A stretch of DNA of 64,000 bases from Acytostelium subglobosum LB1. Its lineage: Eukaryota; Evosea; Eumycetozoa; Acytosteliales; Acytosteliaceae. Position numbers and translations under genes: made by a program. Under the pieces are notes generated by a model. It made no database searches. It saw only the letters and a program-made list of their open reading frames with translations, and was not told where the DNA came from. Each line of letters starts with the position of its first letter. The stretch's first letter is position 1. The stretch spans positions 62,001 to 126,000 of the forward strand of contig NW_012236530.1 in the NCBI RefSeq assembly GCF_000787575.1, given 5' to 3'. Positions 33,526-51,589 of this stretch are shown piece after piece.

Positions 33526-35109
33526 TTATTTGCTCTCTGGTGGGATCAAACATGCACCACACCAAGTAGATATCTCTGTTTCCATGTCATCTTTCAAGGT
33601 GGTCCACTGATTGAGCTTGATGGAATACTTGAGATTTCTTCCTTTACCTTGGAGCATATATATTGTTCCTTGGTCGCCATTAGGGTCATAGACAATTGGA
33701 TAGCCATAAGATAGCCCACTGGGGAGGCTCAAAGCCTTGGCCTGCATAGTTGACAAGGAAAATTGACGGAAACCTATCGGTTCGATGTAGTATAGTGAGT
33801 CAACACCATCGAAGCAACAAGAATATATGCTCTTGTTGAAATCTAAGTTATTGATATTGGTCTTCTTGGTCCGGATATCAAAGGTGATCAATGTCTTGCT
33901 CTCGAGTGAATCCTCATAGAGTCCACCCAAGATATATAGTTTGCCATTGTGATGAGCGACAAAAGAGAACCAAAGATTGAGAGGAATGCTTCCAAATGAT
34001 TCGACTTGTTGTGTATGGACATTGAAGCGATGCACTTGGTTTGATGGTTTGAGGTTGTCATGTCCACCAACCAAGTAGATATATGAATCGCCATCAAAAC
34101 AAACTGATATTCCTGTATTTGCGATATCGTCCATTAATGGAAGGTCTTTGTACCATCGATGCTCTTTCAATGAATATCGTTCATATGATGGATTGGAGTA
34201 TCCACCAAATACATAGACATTGTCACAAGCAAAAACAATCGCCGAAAATGTATTCGTCTGTTCGTTATCACCAACAACATCAATGCTTGTCCACTTGCCT
34301 GTCTCTGGTGAGTAGATGCCACAGTGATTCGACGCTGCTTTATATGAGAAGATTGAAGAGGATTGTGACTGCTTGACAGTGAATGTTGCTTTGAGTGCCT
34401 TTGTCAATCTATGAGGAGTGTTGATCGTTTGCAGGCGTTTTTGTGCCAACGCCATCAACTCATTATCACCGAGATGCTCGATTTCTCTAGCCGTCACAGG
34501 TTTGAAGTTCTTCTTCATATAATCCACTAATGTTGTTGATGATGACTTGATGAACTCGACCAACTCTGTATTTATACGTTTGATTTCAGAGTCGTCATTG
34601 CCATCATCATGACAGTCTAGATCATCATCACTGTTTAGTGGGACCATCTTGAACAGTATTGAGATGTCCTCAACCTCCTTGATGATGGCAGACATTGTCG
34701 ACCTTGTCTTTTTGAATTCCTCGATAATAGGACTGTTCATCTTGTGCTCCTCCAATCGCAACTTCTCATGCTCTTGTCTAAAGTGCTCAGCAACATCTTT
34801 GATTGACTTATCCAATGTGCTATAAGTGAATGATAGTTGCTGCAACATGTCCCAGAGGTAGAATAGACGAGGCACAAAGGGCTGGCCGAAGGCAACGTTG
34901 TCAGATTTAGTCTTTGAGTGAGTTATTGTTGAATAGTCCAACTTGATATCATCGATACTGAAGATCTTATGATTGGAATGCTCCTTTGTAATCAAACAAT
35001 TGGAACATAATGGTACCTTGCAAGTGATACACAAGAACCTTTGTTTCCGACCATGAAGATCACATCGTTCAAGTGGCAATGATTGTTGTTGTTGTTGTTG
35101 TTCTTGCAT
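33526..35109 (-). CDS. B-box/kelch protein, paralog 3
   Basis: Single exon, 527 residues, uninterrupted. It has a short Gln-rich start, a B-box (CDLHGRKQRFLCITCKVPLC, CLITKEHSNHK), a helical region about 130 residues long, and kelch repeats (NVYVFGGYSNPSYERYSLKE, YLVGGHDNLKPSNQVHRFN, LYILGGLYEDS). It is closer to paralog 2 than to paralog 1: both share the RLFYLWDMLQQLS/RLAYLWDMLQQLS helix and the RLEEHK(I/M)NSPI stretch. A propeller adaptor role is inferred from the architecture; partners are unknown. Confidence 0.85.
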   Translation of the reverse strand: MQEQQQQQQSLPLERCDLHGRKQRFLCITCKVPLCSNCLITKEHSNHKIFSIDDIKLDYSTITHSKTKSDNVAFGQPFVPRLFYLWDMLQQLSFTYSTLDKSIKDVAEHFRQEHEKLRLEEHKMNSPIIEEFKKTRSTMSAIIKEVEDISILFKMVPLNSDDDLDCHDDGNDDSEIKRINTELVEFIKSSSTTLVDYMKKNFKPVTAREIEHLGDNELMALAQKRLQTINTPHRLTKALKATFTVKQSQSSSIFSYKAASNHCGIYSPETGKWTSIDVVGDNEQTNTFSAIVFACDNVYVFGGYSNPSYERYSLKEHRWYKDLPLMDDIANTGISVCFDGDSYIYLVGGHDNLKPSNQVHRFNVHTQQVESFGSIPLNLWFSFVAHHNGKLYILGGLYEDSLESKTLITFDIRTKKTNINNLDFNKSIYSCCFDGVDSLYYIEPIGFRQFSLSTMQAKALSLPSGLSYGYPIVYDPNGDQGTIYMLQGKGRNLKYSIKLNQWTTLKDDMETEISTWCGACLIPPESK

Positions 35110-35884
35110 TGATTGTTCTTTCGTACTGTTCTGATGTCTTCCCTACATCAAAACTATTGTTTGTGTCAATCATTGTCGATCAAAAGAATAAATCGTTTCT
35201 TTCTAGTCTAAAAAATTAATAGTGATCAACTCAGTTCTATTCCTAAATAGGATATATTCTTTGGATCACAAGAAGGAACCGAATAATAAACATTAGTTGT
35301 TCAAATTCAAATTGGAGACAAGATTAGATTGGTCAGACACCAACAAACTTAAAAGGACATTTCCTTCCATATTAGGATAGATTTTACAATTGAACAGTGA
35401 CCTTGGTCCAATATACCCTTGGGTGCTTCTTCTTCTTCTTTGTAAGTTGTAAAAACACAACAAAGATGGTACACACCATGGCGATAAAACGACACAAGTG
35501 AGATGCTGTCGAATATCGGGGTTGGGGGTTAGTCCTTTCATTTACCAAATTGGGTAATTTTTGTTGTTGACAACAATTACTCCCACACTGTTTGGTTAGT
35601 TGGACCTTGAACATTGGGATTCCCGAACGAAGATGGACAATCTAAATCTTTGTTAATAATGTCCTAGATTGGTTATTTATACTTCACTATCACATAACTT
35701 GAGATACTTTACTTCCTACAACTTCTTCATCCTACTCATAATATAGGTGTGTATATCATAACATATCATAAAATACATACAATAATTCATACTTATAAAA
35801 TATTAGTATTTATTTAAATTATCTCTATTTATTTAACTTATATTAAATCAATAACTCTTTTTATATTATTATTATTATTTAACT
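35110..35884. other. AT-rich intergenic spacer
   Basis: Between divergent genes; no coding signal seen. The last 130 bases are almost entirely A/T, typical of a dictyostelid promoter. Confidence 0.6.
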
Positions 35885-36902
35885 ATGTCATCATTCAAAA
35901 CACTCACTCCTAGTCAATTGGAGGCATTTAAAATATTAAGAAAAAATCTATCTGATCTACAAGATGTAGAGTCACAACAATTCTGTACTGATAGATGTTT
36001 GTTGAGATATCTAAGAGCAAGAAATTATCATATTGAAAAGTCCGAGAAGATGTTAAGGGCAACACTGGAATGGCGTAAACAGAATAGACCTCAAGATATC
36101 AAGTTCTCGGAAGTAGTCGAGATGGCAAAGAGTGGTGCCATCTATCAAAATGGCAGAGATAGGATGGGTCGTCCCATCGTTATGATACGTCCAAGAAACG
36201 ACCCAAAGTCAGTGCCAACAGAGCTAAAGAAGAAGAATCTAATGTTCTGGCTAGAGTACTCTATCAAACAAATGAACGAAGACAATGGCATCGAGTCAGT
36301 CACTCTCTTTGTTGACTTTCAAGGCTTCTCAAGAAAGAATCTTGATATGAAGTCTGTAATGGTATGTTTGCAACATGTTCATTGACAATGTACTATAAGT
36401 TACTAACTATAAAACTGAATCATGTTATTTAAAGGAATGTGTACATATATTATCAGATCATTGTCCAGAGAGACTGGGTCAAGCTATATTCTTAGATCCA
36501 CCTACTATGTTCTGGTTGTTCTGGAAGTTAGTGACACCATTCTTTAATGAAGTCACATTGTCAAAGGTGAAGTTCATCAATTCAAAGAAGGAGAATGGTA
36601 TAAGAGTTGCACCAGAGGTGTTGAACTACATCGCAGCCGACCAACTAGAGGTGGAGTTTGGAGGAGAGAATAGAATGACATTCAATCGTGATACAAATAC
36701 CTTTGGAGATAATCCAATTGTACAGATGTCACCAAACTCCCTGATGGCACACACCAAGATGGATGAGACAGTGTCAACCTCTAGCGAGGAGGATGAGGCA
36801 GGAGGCTCAGACATCATGAGAGGATATGCATCCCCACCTTGTCGTCCAAGATCATCTAGATCATCTCAGGCATCACCAATCTCTGCAATGACATCATTCT
36901 AG
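35885..36902 (+). CDS. Sec14-like CRAL-TRIO domain protein
   Basis: Two exons, 35885-36361 and 36435-36902, are joined by a 73-nt GTATGT...AAG intron. The product is 314 residues. The N-terminal CRAL-TRIO-N helices include CLLRYLRARNYHIEKSEKML. The lipid-binding domain contains IYQNGRDRMGRPIVMIRPRN, VTLFVDFQGFSRKNLDMKS and ERLGQAIFLDPPTMFWLFWK. Sec14 proteins bind and present phospholipids such as phosphatidylinositol. The last 70 residues are Ser/Glu/Pro-rich and may be phosphorylated. The ligand cannot be read from the sequence. Confidence 0.92.
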
Positions 36903-36970
36903 ATACTCAAGGCATCAAACAGTAATAATAAAGATATATAATTGTATTGTTTATTTATCTAGGTCGTCGT

Positions 36971-38815
36971 CTAACTACCATTTGAGAATATCTGCCTCCT
37001 TGAATCGATAAGGGAGAGTTGTTGTTGTTGTTGCTGTTGTTGACGATGTTGATGTGACACTGGTATTAATGGGAGCGATGTTGTCAGGTAGTTGTTGGAC
37101 TTTGACGCTTGATATGATTGGTATGAGTTGGACAATGGTGTTGCAGAAGAAGACGATGACATGAATGGTAGTGATGAAGGATGGCCATAACCTAGGGCAA
37201 CCTGACTGGCAGTGTACGCCTCGTGATGATGATGATTGGCACTGGTACGTACATTGCCATATTGTTGTTGTTGACTCTGCATGATGAGCTTCTGTGACTC
37301 CTCCTCACGTTGTTTCTTGGCAAAGGCCAGACCACAGGCATTGCAGAGGGTGGCAGGTCCATTTGGTCCTCGACGCCACTCTGGCGTGGTCTTTGTGCTG
37401 CAGTGATGGCAATATAGAGTTGACTTGTCTACATTGGCTGGACGTCTTCTATGAGTCTTCTTGGGCAACTGTAGACCATGTGCAGCATCATAAGAATAGT
37501 GAGAGAATAAGTTGTTGGATGAAGTGTTGGGCGTGGTGTGTAATGAATGTTGTTGATGATCACTATATCTAAGTGCGCTGCCAATCTTTGGACCGACATT
37601 AACATTGGATGTCGACGCTGAATTGAAATATGATTGTGGACGTTCCAGCAGGATGTTACTACTGGATGATGATGAGTGATGATAACTATCCATGAATGAT
37701 GGTGGAGCAGTATCATTGATGACGTGTGATGATGTTGGTAACATGCTCTGTCCTATCATATGTCCATGCGTGTTGTTGGAGTACTCATTGCCAAGTGATG
37801 ATGAGCCTGAGAAGTATGAATCAGTGGCGCTTGGACCATTGTTCGAGTTGTATGTGTTGGCGTATTGGACAGACATGAGATTGAGTGCTGTGGGTGATGA
37901 TGGCTGAGGTGTACTACTATTGGATGATTGATGTTGATAGTTGTGATAGTTGTTGGTGTTGTATTCATTATTGGCAACTGAGCCATAGCCTTGCACTTGG
38001 CTCTGGACATTGACTGAACTATTGTTTGACACCAGTGCTCCAGTGTTGAGTGTGAACTTTGGAGTCTTGGATTTTCTCTTGTGACCATGTTCTCCGCCAG
38101 TCCTTGACACAACATCATCTAGACCTGACTTGCTCTTTGTGTTGTCCAACTCAAGGTGATGGATTGATGGTAGACGTCCACTTGATTGTTGTTGTTGTTC
38201 AGTCTTGGATGTGGGTGTGGAGGTGAAGTTATCAAGGAAACTGAGGGCATCATCATCACGGCCACGCTTCCTGGGAGTGTTGTCAATTGACGAGGATGAT
38301 GGGGATAGTTGGGTAACGGTTGCATATGGTACCTCTTGATTGCTTGGTGAATTGGACAGAGGTGACATTGACAGGTCATGGCTACTACTACTGGTACTGC
38401 TTGATATTGATGATGATGGTGAGTCTGACTCATTAAATAATGTATTTTGTTGCTGTTGTTGTTGTTGATTATTATATGTCATTGTGATGCAATGTAATAG
38501 ATCGTTCGTTTGTTGTTGTTGTTCAGCTGAAGTTATAACATGCGTTGTTGTAGTAGTGGTGGAGGAAGATGTGGTGGAAGTTGAACTTTGTTGGTCGGCA
38601 GTAGTAGATGTTAGTGGATAGGTAGACTCTGCGAATAAATCTATATCGGTAGATGTATTGGATGGGCTGATGACCTCAAGAGATGCCAGGTGTTTGGTCT
38701 GATGATGTTGTTGGTTGTGTGTGTGTGGGGGTGAAGATGTCTGGGTTTGAGTTTGCCACAAACTGGATGTTGATGTGGAGGAAGAGGAGTTTGATGTTGT
38801 GTTGGAAATATCCAT
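36971..38815 (-). CDS. GATA zinc-finger transcription factor
   Basis: Single exon, 614 residues. One GATA finger lies near residues 458-485: CHHCSTKTTPEWRRGPNGP followed by LCNACGLAFAKKQR, that is C-x2-C-x17-C-x2-C with the basic tail. The rest is Ser/Thr/Gln/Asn/His-rich and probably disordered. Dictyostelids have a family of such single-finger GATA factors (gta genes) acting in development; which member this is cannot be settled here. A 1.5-kb spacer containing an assembly gap lies upstream and probably includes its promoter. Confidence 0.9.
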   Translation of the reverse strand: MDISNTTSNSSSSTSTSSLWQTQTQTSSPPHTHNQQHHQTKHLASLEVISPSNTSTDIDLFAESTYPLTSTTADQQSSTSTTSSSTTTTTTHVITSAEQQQQTNDLLHCITMTYNNQQQQQQQNTLFNESDSPSSSISSSTSSSSHDLSMSPLSNSPSNQEVPYATVTQLSPSSSSIDNTPRKRGRDDDALSFLDNFTSTPTSKTEQQQQSSGRLPSIHHLELDNTKSKSGLDDVVSRTGGEHGHKRKSKTPKFTLNTGALVSNNSSVNVQSQVQGYGSVANNEYNTNNYHNYQHQSSNSSTPQPSSPTALNLMSVQYANTYNSNNGPSATDSYFSGSSSLGNEYSNNTHGHMIGQSMLPTSSHVINDTAPPSFMDSYHHSSSSSSNILLERPQSYFNSASTSNVNVGPKIGSALRYSDHQQHSLHTTPNTSSNNLFSHYSYDAAHGLQLPKKTHRRRPANVDKSTLYCHHCSTKTTPEWRRGPNGPATLCNACGLAFAKKQREEESQKLIMQSQQQQYGNVRTSANHHHHEAYTASQVALGYGHPSSLPFMSSSSSATPLSNSYQSYQASKSNNYLTTSLPLIPVSHQHRQQQQQQQQLSLIDSRRQIFSNGS

Positions 38816-45406
<6,591 letters not shown>

Positions 45407-46988
45407 TGTTTAATCTAAATATGTGTTATTACTATATATATATATATATATAATATATAATGAAACAACTTATTATTTGTTTGTTATGTTTGGTTTGATA
45501 TTTGTTTGATTGATTGAGTATGAATGAATGAATGAATGAATGATTGAATGTTCTGTTTAACTAACAAACTAACTATACTTCTAGAAGTAATGTATGTATA
45601 TGTATCTTAATAAGAGATAGATGAGTGTATTATTACAGCAACAATAACAATAACAACAACAAACAAGTACAAACTTAAGATAGAAAGATAGATATAGAAT
45701 GAATGAATGAGTGTGTGTGTGTGAGGGTGTGTGTGTGTTGTGGTGGATATGGTGAATGATTTGGTGTTTGGTTTGAAGTGAGAGAGAAAGTGGTGTTGTT
45801 GTTGTCTTTCACTCAAAAACACAAACAAAAAAAAATTAAAAAATCAATCAATGAGAGTGCGTTGAAACAACCTCCCATCCACACACACAAAACTGATTGT
45901 TGTTGCCACTTTGAATGGATGGACCTCTCAACACACACACTAAAGATATCTATGACTATGAACGGTTATTAAAAGTGCCCCAACAGTAGGCCTTGTGTAC
46001 AATTCGACACTACCCTTTATGGGTTTGATCATTCATTGAGCTGCGCCGACGATCAATGCCAACGTCTATGTTTGAGGCCCTGTCTCTAGCCTGTCCATTA
46101 CCTTCATGATGATCATTGCAGTATGACTGACCTGATCTTCATTCAAATATTCCCTATCTATCTCTATCTATTGTTAGATACACTCAATCAATCAGTCAAT
46201 CAAATAATGAATGATAGTGCTAAGAGCATGATGATGATGATGTTGAGGGAGAGTGAGTGAGAGTCTGAATTTAGGATTGTCTCATTATAGAAGTGTAGTA
46301 AGGATCAATCCACTTACTTTCCGTGTCGGTGTCGTCGTCAGGTATTCGTCCATGAGAGACTCTCAAATTGACTAAGTCAATCAATCATTCCATACCCCAA
46401 CACTCGATATCATTCAATCAATGCTCTATTATCCTATAATTGCCCTATTATGTTCAATCAGAACACACCTGACTCTCATCAACACGCTCACCTTCCATCA
46501 CCACCAACACACACACACAACCACCACAAGTGTCAACAACACGAATGTCAACAATGACCCCGCCACACACACGCACTCATATTCACACACTCATCAGTCA
46601 ATCAATCAACAAGTCAGACTTGTCAATCTGAGATAATAATATATGTCGTAGAAGATAATGGACATTGACATGCTAATCATGGGCGATCGGATTACATAAT
46701 TTCTCATTGGTTATCATCCACTTCCATCGCATTCCAGTGTAGTAGATACATCCGTCCTGTTTCTATTGCTCCATCCATCCATCAATACATCCATTCATCC
46801 AGAGAGTTTGAATAGCCATCAATATCTGGACAATTCGTAATTCGCAATTGTTACACTCTGATATAAGCACCAACTCACTCACTCATTCACATCAATATCA
46901 ACAATAATTAATCATTCATTCAATCAATTATCAAATACATATTATTATTATATATTATTATTATTGTAATTATTTATAATATCTAGAT
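45407..46988. other. 1.6-kb intergenic region, simple repeats only
   Basis: It holds (TA)n near 45433-45452, (GAAT)n near 45520-45545, GTGT-rich tracts near 45713-45740, and CACA-rich stretches near 46500-46590. Two short frames (45778-45972 and 46421-46636) are low complexity and were not accepted. No RNA gene was recognised. Confidence 0.55.
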
Positions 46989-47919
46989 ATGTCATCAGAT
47001 TTATTATTCCAATATAAGTCTATATTAAAGACAAGGAAAACATCATTGTTGTGGACAATATTTGCTATTTCTCTGGCATTATGTACTTTGATCACAGTTT
47101 CATTCAGTACCAACTGGTACTCAATCTCTTACGTCAACTCATATCGATATGATCGTCGCATGGAACACATCAACTTTGATATTGTCTATACTACTTATGA
47201 TGCATTCGTATGTTGTTTGAATAATTAATTATTGGAACCATTCCAGACTTACTTACTCCTCCCCCATCAACAATCAGAATTCTGAAAGTGACCTAGTACA
47301 CACTCAAAGAGATAATGTTAGGATGACATTGTTGGCATGCTTGGTCTTGGAGGTGATGTCGTTGGCATGTTTGTTGGGAACTCTGGCCAGCTTTGTGGTG
47401 TACCTTGGATTGAAGCGCGAGGCCGCTAGGAAGGCACTCAATGTGTTCTCAGTGCTGCTGGCAGTATTCCAGGCAAGCGTCGTGTTTGTATTCCTCACAT
47501 TCACAGCCAACCTCAAGAAGGACAACTACCGCGGATGTCACGGTCGCTTCTTCTGTGACTCATTCATTGGCGAGAACACCTATCTCAAGTGGGGTGCCAA
47601 GTCTGGCTATTGGTGCGCCATCGCCAGCTTCTTTGTGTCGCTGGTCAATGTGTTGTTCAACTACCTGCTGCACGCCACCGCTCGCCAGATCCAGCGCACC
47701 AGCAAGCAACAACATCTGCAGCAGCAGACCAAGCAGCCGGCCATCGAGGTGACGCTGCCCGATCGCTCGGCCACCATCGTGTTGCCATCCAACTTTGAGA
47801 TCAATCCAAACCTGCTCTATAGGTTCAACGAGTCCACAGACAAGACATCAATCAGACAATATGTTCTGCAAGCTGCCACTACAACATCGATGAATGTCAA
47901 CTCTGCCATTGTTGTCTAA
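46989..47919 (+). CDS. Four-transmembrane protein, unknown function
   Basis: Two exons, 46989-47207 and 47278-47919, are joined by a 70-nt intron in phase 0. The product is 286 residues. Hydrophobic helices lie near residues 21-41 (LWTIFAISLALCTLITVSF), 90-115 (LLACLVLEVMSLACLLGTLA), 125-150 and 185-210. The extracellular loop before the fourth helix has a possible disulfide pair (GCHGRFFC). The topology recalls claudin/PMP22-type tetraspanners, but the W-x-x-W-C-C signature is missing. The C-terminal tail is hydrophilic, with Gln runs and a conserved-looking IEVTLPDRSATIVLPSN stretch. I do not recognise the family. Confidence 0.72.
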
Positions 47920-48079
47920 GCCAGTCTGGTCGCCATGTGTTTGTTATGAATAAAATGTCGTCGTCGTCGGCGGTAGGTAGGTCGATGCTTCCGTCCGTCA
48001 GTCCACATCTCATTAGTTAATGTAATGTACATTGATTGAGTATAACCTTTAATCATCATTCGAACTATTCACGTCTCAA

Positions 48080-49775
48080 CTATATGATTGGTTCTCTATC
48101 CTCGTACTTAAACTCTTGTAACTTGTTGGTATCCTCATCCTGGAATTGATTGAATGAATGAATTAGTATGATTGATTGATTGATTGAGTGGATGATGATG
48201 GAACTTACGTAGAAGTCTGAGTAGTTGGTCTGGTGATTGTATAATGAGACGCCAGCCATGTGATTCCTGATTGATGATTGATCCTTGCCATCCTTCCACA
48301 TGATGATGGTGTTGTCCGAGCCACCAGTGGCAATGGAGTGATCACCTAGTACCGTGACACACTTGATATAATCAGTATGTCCTCTAATCTCACCGATTGG
48401 TATTGGCTTCAAAGGTGCACTCTTCTTCTTTGTCTCAACATCTCTCATGTTCCAAGCCCACATAGTCAGCTTTGGATCATCTCCCCATGTTATGATCCTT
48501 GTACTTTTGATTGATTGATTGAATGAGTGAGTGAGCGGAATGATTCCATCATCATCGTTATTGATGTAATACATACTTATCGTATAATGTCAATGCACCA
48601 TTGATCTCTGTCTTGTGATCGGGATTGTCTGGAGAGTACTCGAGTAAGAGGTTGCCATGAGTGTCAAAGATTCCAAAGCCTTTGTAGATGGTGGCCAGGA
48701 TATAGTTCTCGGTGATCTGGTACAATGAGCTGATTGATCGGTTGCACGAGTAGTGTGCCACCTGTGTAAAGTCTGTGCTGCTCCAGATGATCAACGTCTT
48801 GTCGTTGGCCGGCTTGGGCGCACTGATCAAACTCTTGAGACGTGGTGACTCGTTGGCCTTGCTTGACTTGTCCGGATCACTTGGTCGCGAACCCGACACA
48901 AAGTACTTGTCCGATATATTGAGCAGACAGTTGACTGAACCATTATGGCCGCCCAATGTCATTGGAGGCAGTGACTCATTCAATCTATATGCGATCAGGA
49001 ATGGGCTAGTTGACTCGGCTGTCACTATATAGTTGTTATTTACACAGAGTATAGCGTTGGTACCTATTTGATTGATTGTGATCGAGTGATGGGTAAGTTC
49101 CTTGTGTACCAGGGCCAGGGCAAGGGTCTAAGGGGTACATACATGGCGATGACTTGGCAATGGAACGATTATAGTCTCCATTCTCAAACCATAGATGTAG
49201 GCTATCTCCAATGGATGCTGAGCAGAAACCACCGGGTATCTTCTCGAGATACTTGATGGTCTCGACATGTTGAAGTAGTGTACGTATTGGCTCCAAGTAG
49301 TATGATTTTGAGCTCTCATTGTACACTGGCTTGGACAGGTCCCACATCTTTATCGATTTGTCCATTGATCCCGATACCAATATATTACCATTCAGTGACA
49401 ACAAACATGTCACACGATTTGTATGTCCAATCAATTCCATAATATTCCTTCCTGTCTCAATTGACCATATATATATAATGTAATCATCCCCTGCTGATGC
49501 CAACCTTCATTGTTCATCATCATGTTAGTTAGTTGATTCGATGATTGATCGAGTGACATCACATACCTCTTCTCATCAATCTTTAATAATACTTTAACAG
49601 GCTCTGTATGTGCACTTAGTATTTGTATTTCATTTAGAGTTGGTAGAGGATTGTCTTGGAGTGATGTCTGTGATGAACCTGATGTATTCAGACTCTGTGC
49701 ACCACCTGTACTTTGATGATCATCCTCTTCCTTCTTCTTCCTACTAGAGAACAGACTATTGAACAGTCCAGACAT
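48080..49775 (-). CDS. WD40 repeat protein, unknown role
   Basis: Five exons on the minus strand: 49775-49567, 49504-49143, 49063-48577, 48503-48209 and 48139-48080, each boundary GT/AG with matching phase. The product is 470 residues. A basic/acidic head (SSRKKKEEDDHQ) is followed by about seven WD40 blades, including ASAGDDYIIYIWSIETGRNI, LVSGSMDKSIKMWDLS, GGHNGSVNCLLNISDKYFVS and ATGGSDNTIIMWKDG. A beta-propeller scaffold is certain; the subfamily is not recognised. The last exon codes only 19 residues (DEDTNKLQEFKYEDREPII). Confidence 0.8.
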
Positions 49776-50097
49776 TCTATTCTCTCTCTATCTCTTTGTA
49801 TGTGTGTATATGTATGTGTGTGATTGAATGAATGAATGAATGGATTTATGAATGAATGTGTTTGAATGAAGTTTGAGATCACAAGTCATTGTTGCATGGT
49901 CCATTGACCCCTCCCATTTGCATTCTTGCTTCTTTGATCAATTTGGATTTTTCGGGTGATTGTTCCCAAAGTCAGATTGTTCAATCGGCTGTCCCAAGTG
50001 GTCGAACCGGATCTAAAGGGTCGGTTGAGAATGATCATTCGATCAATCACCTGTATATATTCTATATCTATCCCTGTCAGATATATTTATTAATTAA

Positions 50098-51589
50098 TTA
50101 ATACTCTGGCTCATACTCCTCATCAATGTCATAGGTGACGATATTGTCAGACTCGACTGGACGAATTGATTGAAGATAGCTAAAGTAGTTGGTGGGGTCG
50201 TAGAGTGACTTGATCTCGCGCAGACGTGGATAGTTCTCGGCGTAGTACATCTGCTCCCAGTTGTCGAGCTCGTCGTCTTGGTAGTTTTGGTAGGCCTCGG
50301 GCACGGAGTAGTCCAGCATCGAGTTGTAGGTGCGCTTGATCCAATCGTGGTAGGCCTTGCTCTTGTCGCCAGACACCCAGCTGCTCAGCCACACGGCATT
50401 CCATGGGTAGCTGCGATGCACAAAGGCAGTGGCGTTTCTCTCCTGGTCGAGGACGGCGCCGCCCGTCCAGTAGAGGTTCAAGCGGCCTGTGTTGTACTTG
50501 AAGTCGGTGATGGGCGAGCGCTCGAGGGCACGGCGAATGGCACGGATCGTCCAGCGGTCGAGCTGGTAGAGGAACGTGTTCTTGGTGTATGAGCGACGGC
50601 CCTTGGGGTCGGTGCCACTGGCCACTGTCTTGTAGAACGACTGGAGGCTCACGCTGAAGCTGGTGGGGAGGATACCGCTGATGTTGCGGAACACGCCACA
50701 CACGCTCTCGCCAGCCTCGGGTGCGCCGTTGGAGAAGCAGGACAATGCCACGGAGGGGGTGGACAGGTTGCCCGAGCGCCAGCCGGTGAAGTAAAGGTTG
50801 ACTTCGTTGGGCATGGTCTCGGCGTAGGTGTCAACGAATGCCAGCACTTTCTCAAAGTCGGTCCAGTTGTAGGTGATCCAGGCCGAGTAGTAGGTTGGAC
50901 GCAGGTTGTACACTTGGTAAGTAATCTTTGTGACGACACCAAAGCTTCCGTGGCCACCGCCGCGCAGTGCCCAGAACCAAGTCGGTGTTTTGTGTGGCGT
51001 TGGCCACGACCACAGTGAGGTTGGCCAGGACGACTTCCAGCTCGCGAACATTGTCGACGGCTGCGCCATAGACTGAGGCCAGCTCGTTGGCACCACCACC
51101 CAGCGACAGGCCACCAATACCAACAGAGGGACAGTTGCCGCCTGGAGTACCAACGCCAAAAGTATTGATCGAGTAGTTGTAGAACTCCACCCAACGGTTG
51201 CCTGGCTGGGCAGTGATGGTCATCGAGGTGGGGTCGAACGAGATGTTCTTCATTGTGGACAGGTCAATGACTACACGATCATCGAGCACCGACAAAAGTG
51301 AAGCGGAATGACCTCCGGACTTGACCGACACCTGGAGGCTGTTGGTCTGTGCGTACTCCAGTGCCAGCTTGACACCATCAGCGCTCTGTGGCTGGAGGAC
51401 GAGGACAGGCAGACGTGAGTAACGAGCATTGTAGCCAGTTCTAACGTTGTTATAGGTGGAGTCGGCTGGGGCGATGATATTGCCCTTGAACAGAACCTTT
51501 AGCTGTGCCAATGTGAGTGCATTGGTTGGGCCAAATGCAAACGCCAACAATACAGTTGTCAATAGTAATATTACTTGTATCTGTTTCAT
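50098..51589 (-). CDS. Berberine-bridge (BBE) type FAD oxidase with a one-base frame break
   Basis: There is a signal peptide at the start (MKQIQVILLLTTVLLAFAFG). The FAD domain has both covalent flavin anchors: His in SVKSGGHSAS and Cys in GGNCPSVGIGG, implying bicovalent FAD. The frame then breaks: near 50977 an extra base turns the expected LFWALRGGGHGSFGVV block out of frame, and the rest continues in the next frame to the BBE C-terminal motif (YDPTNYFSYLQSI). Removing one base would give about 497 residues. Enzymes of this family oxidise sugars or alcohols outside the cell. A sequencing error is likelier than a dead gene, because both sides are well conserved. Confidence 0.85.

Noticed and set aside
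46040-46140. Possible box C/D snoRNA (ATGATGA ... CTGA)
   Set aside because: The boxes are short and common; no terminal stem or plausible guide region was found.
46421-46636. Plus-strand 71-codon frame
   Set aside because: Low-complexity Thr/His/Ser product produced by CACA repeats.
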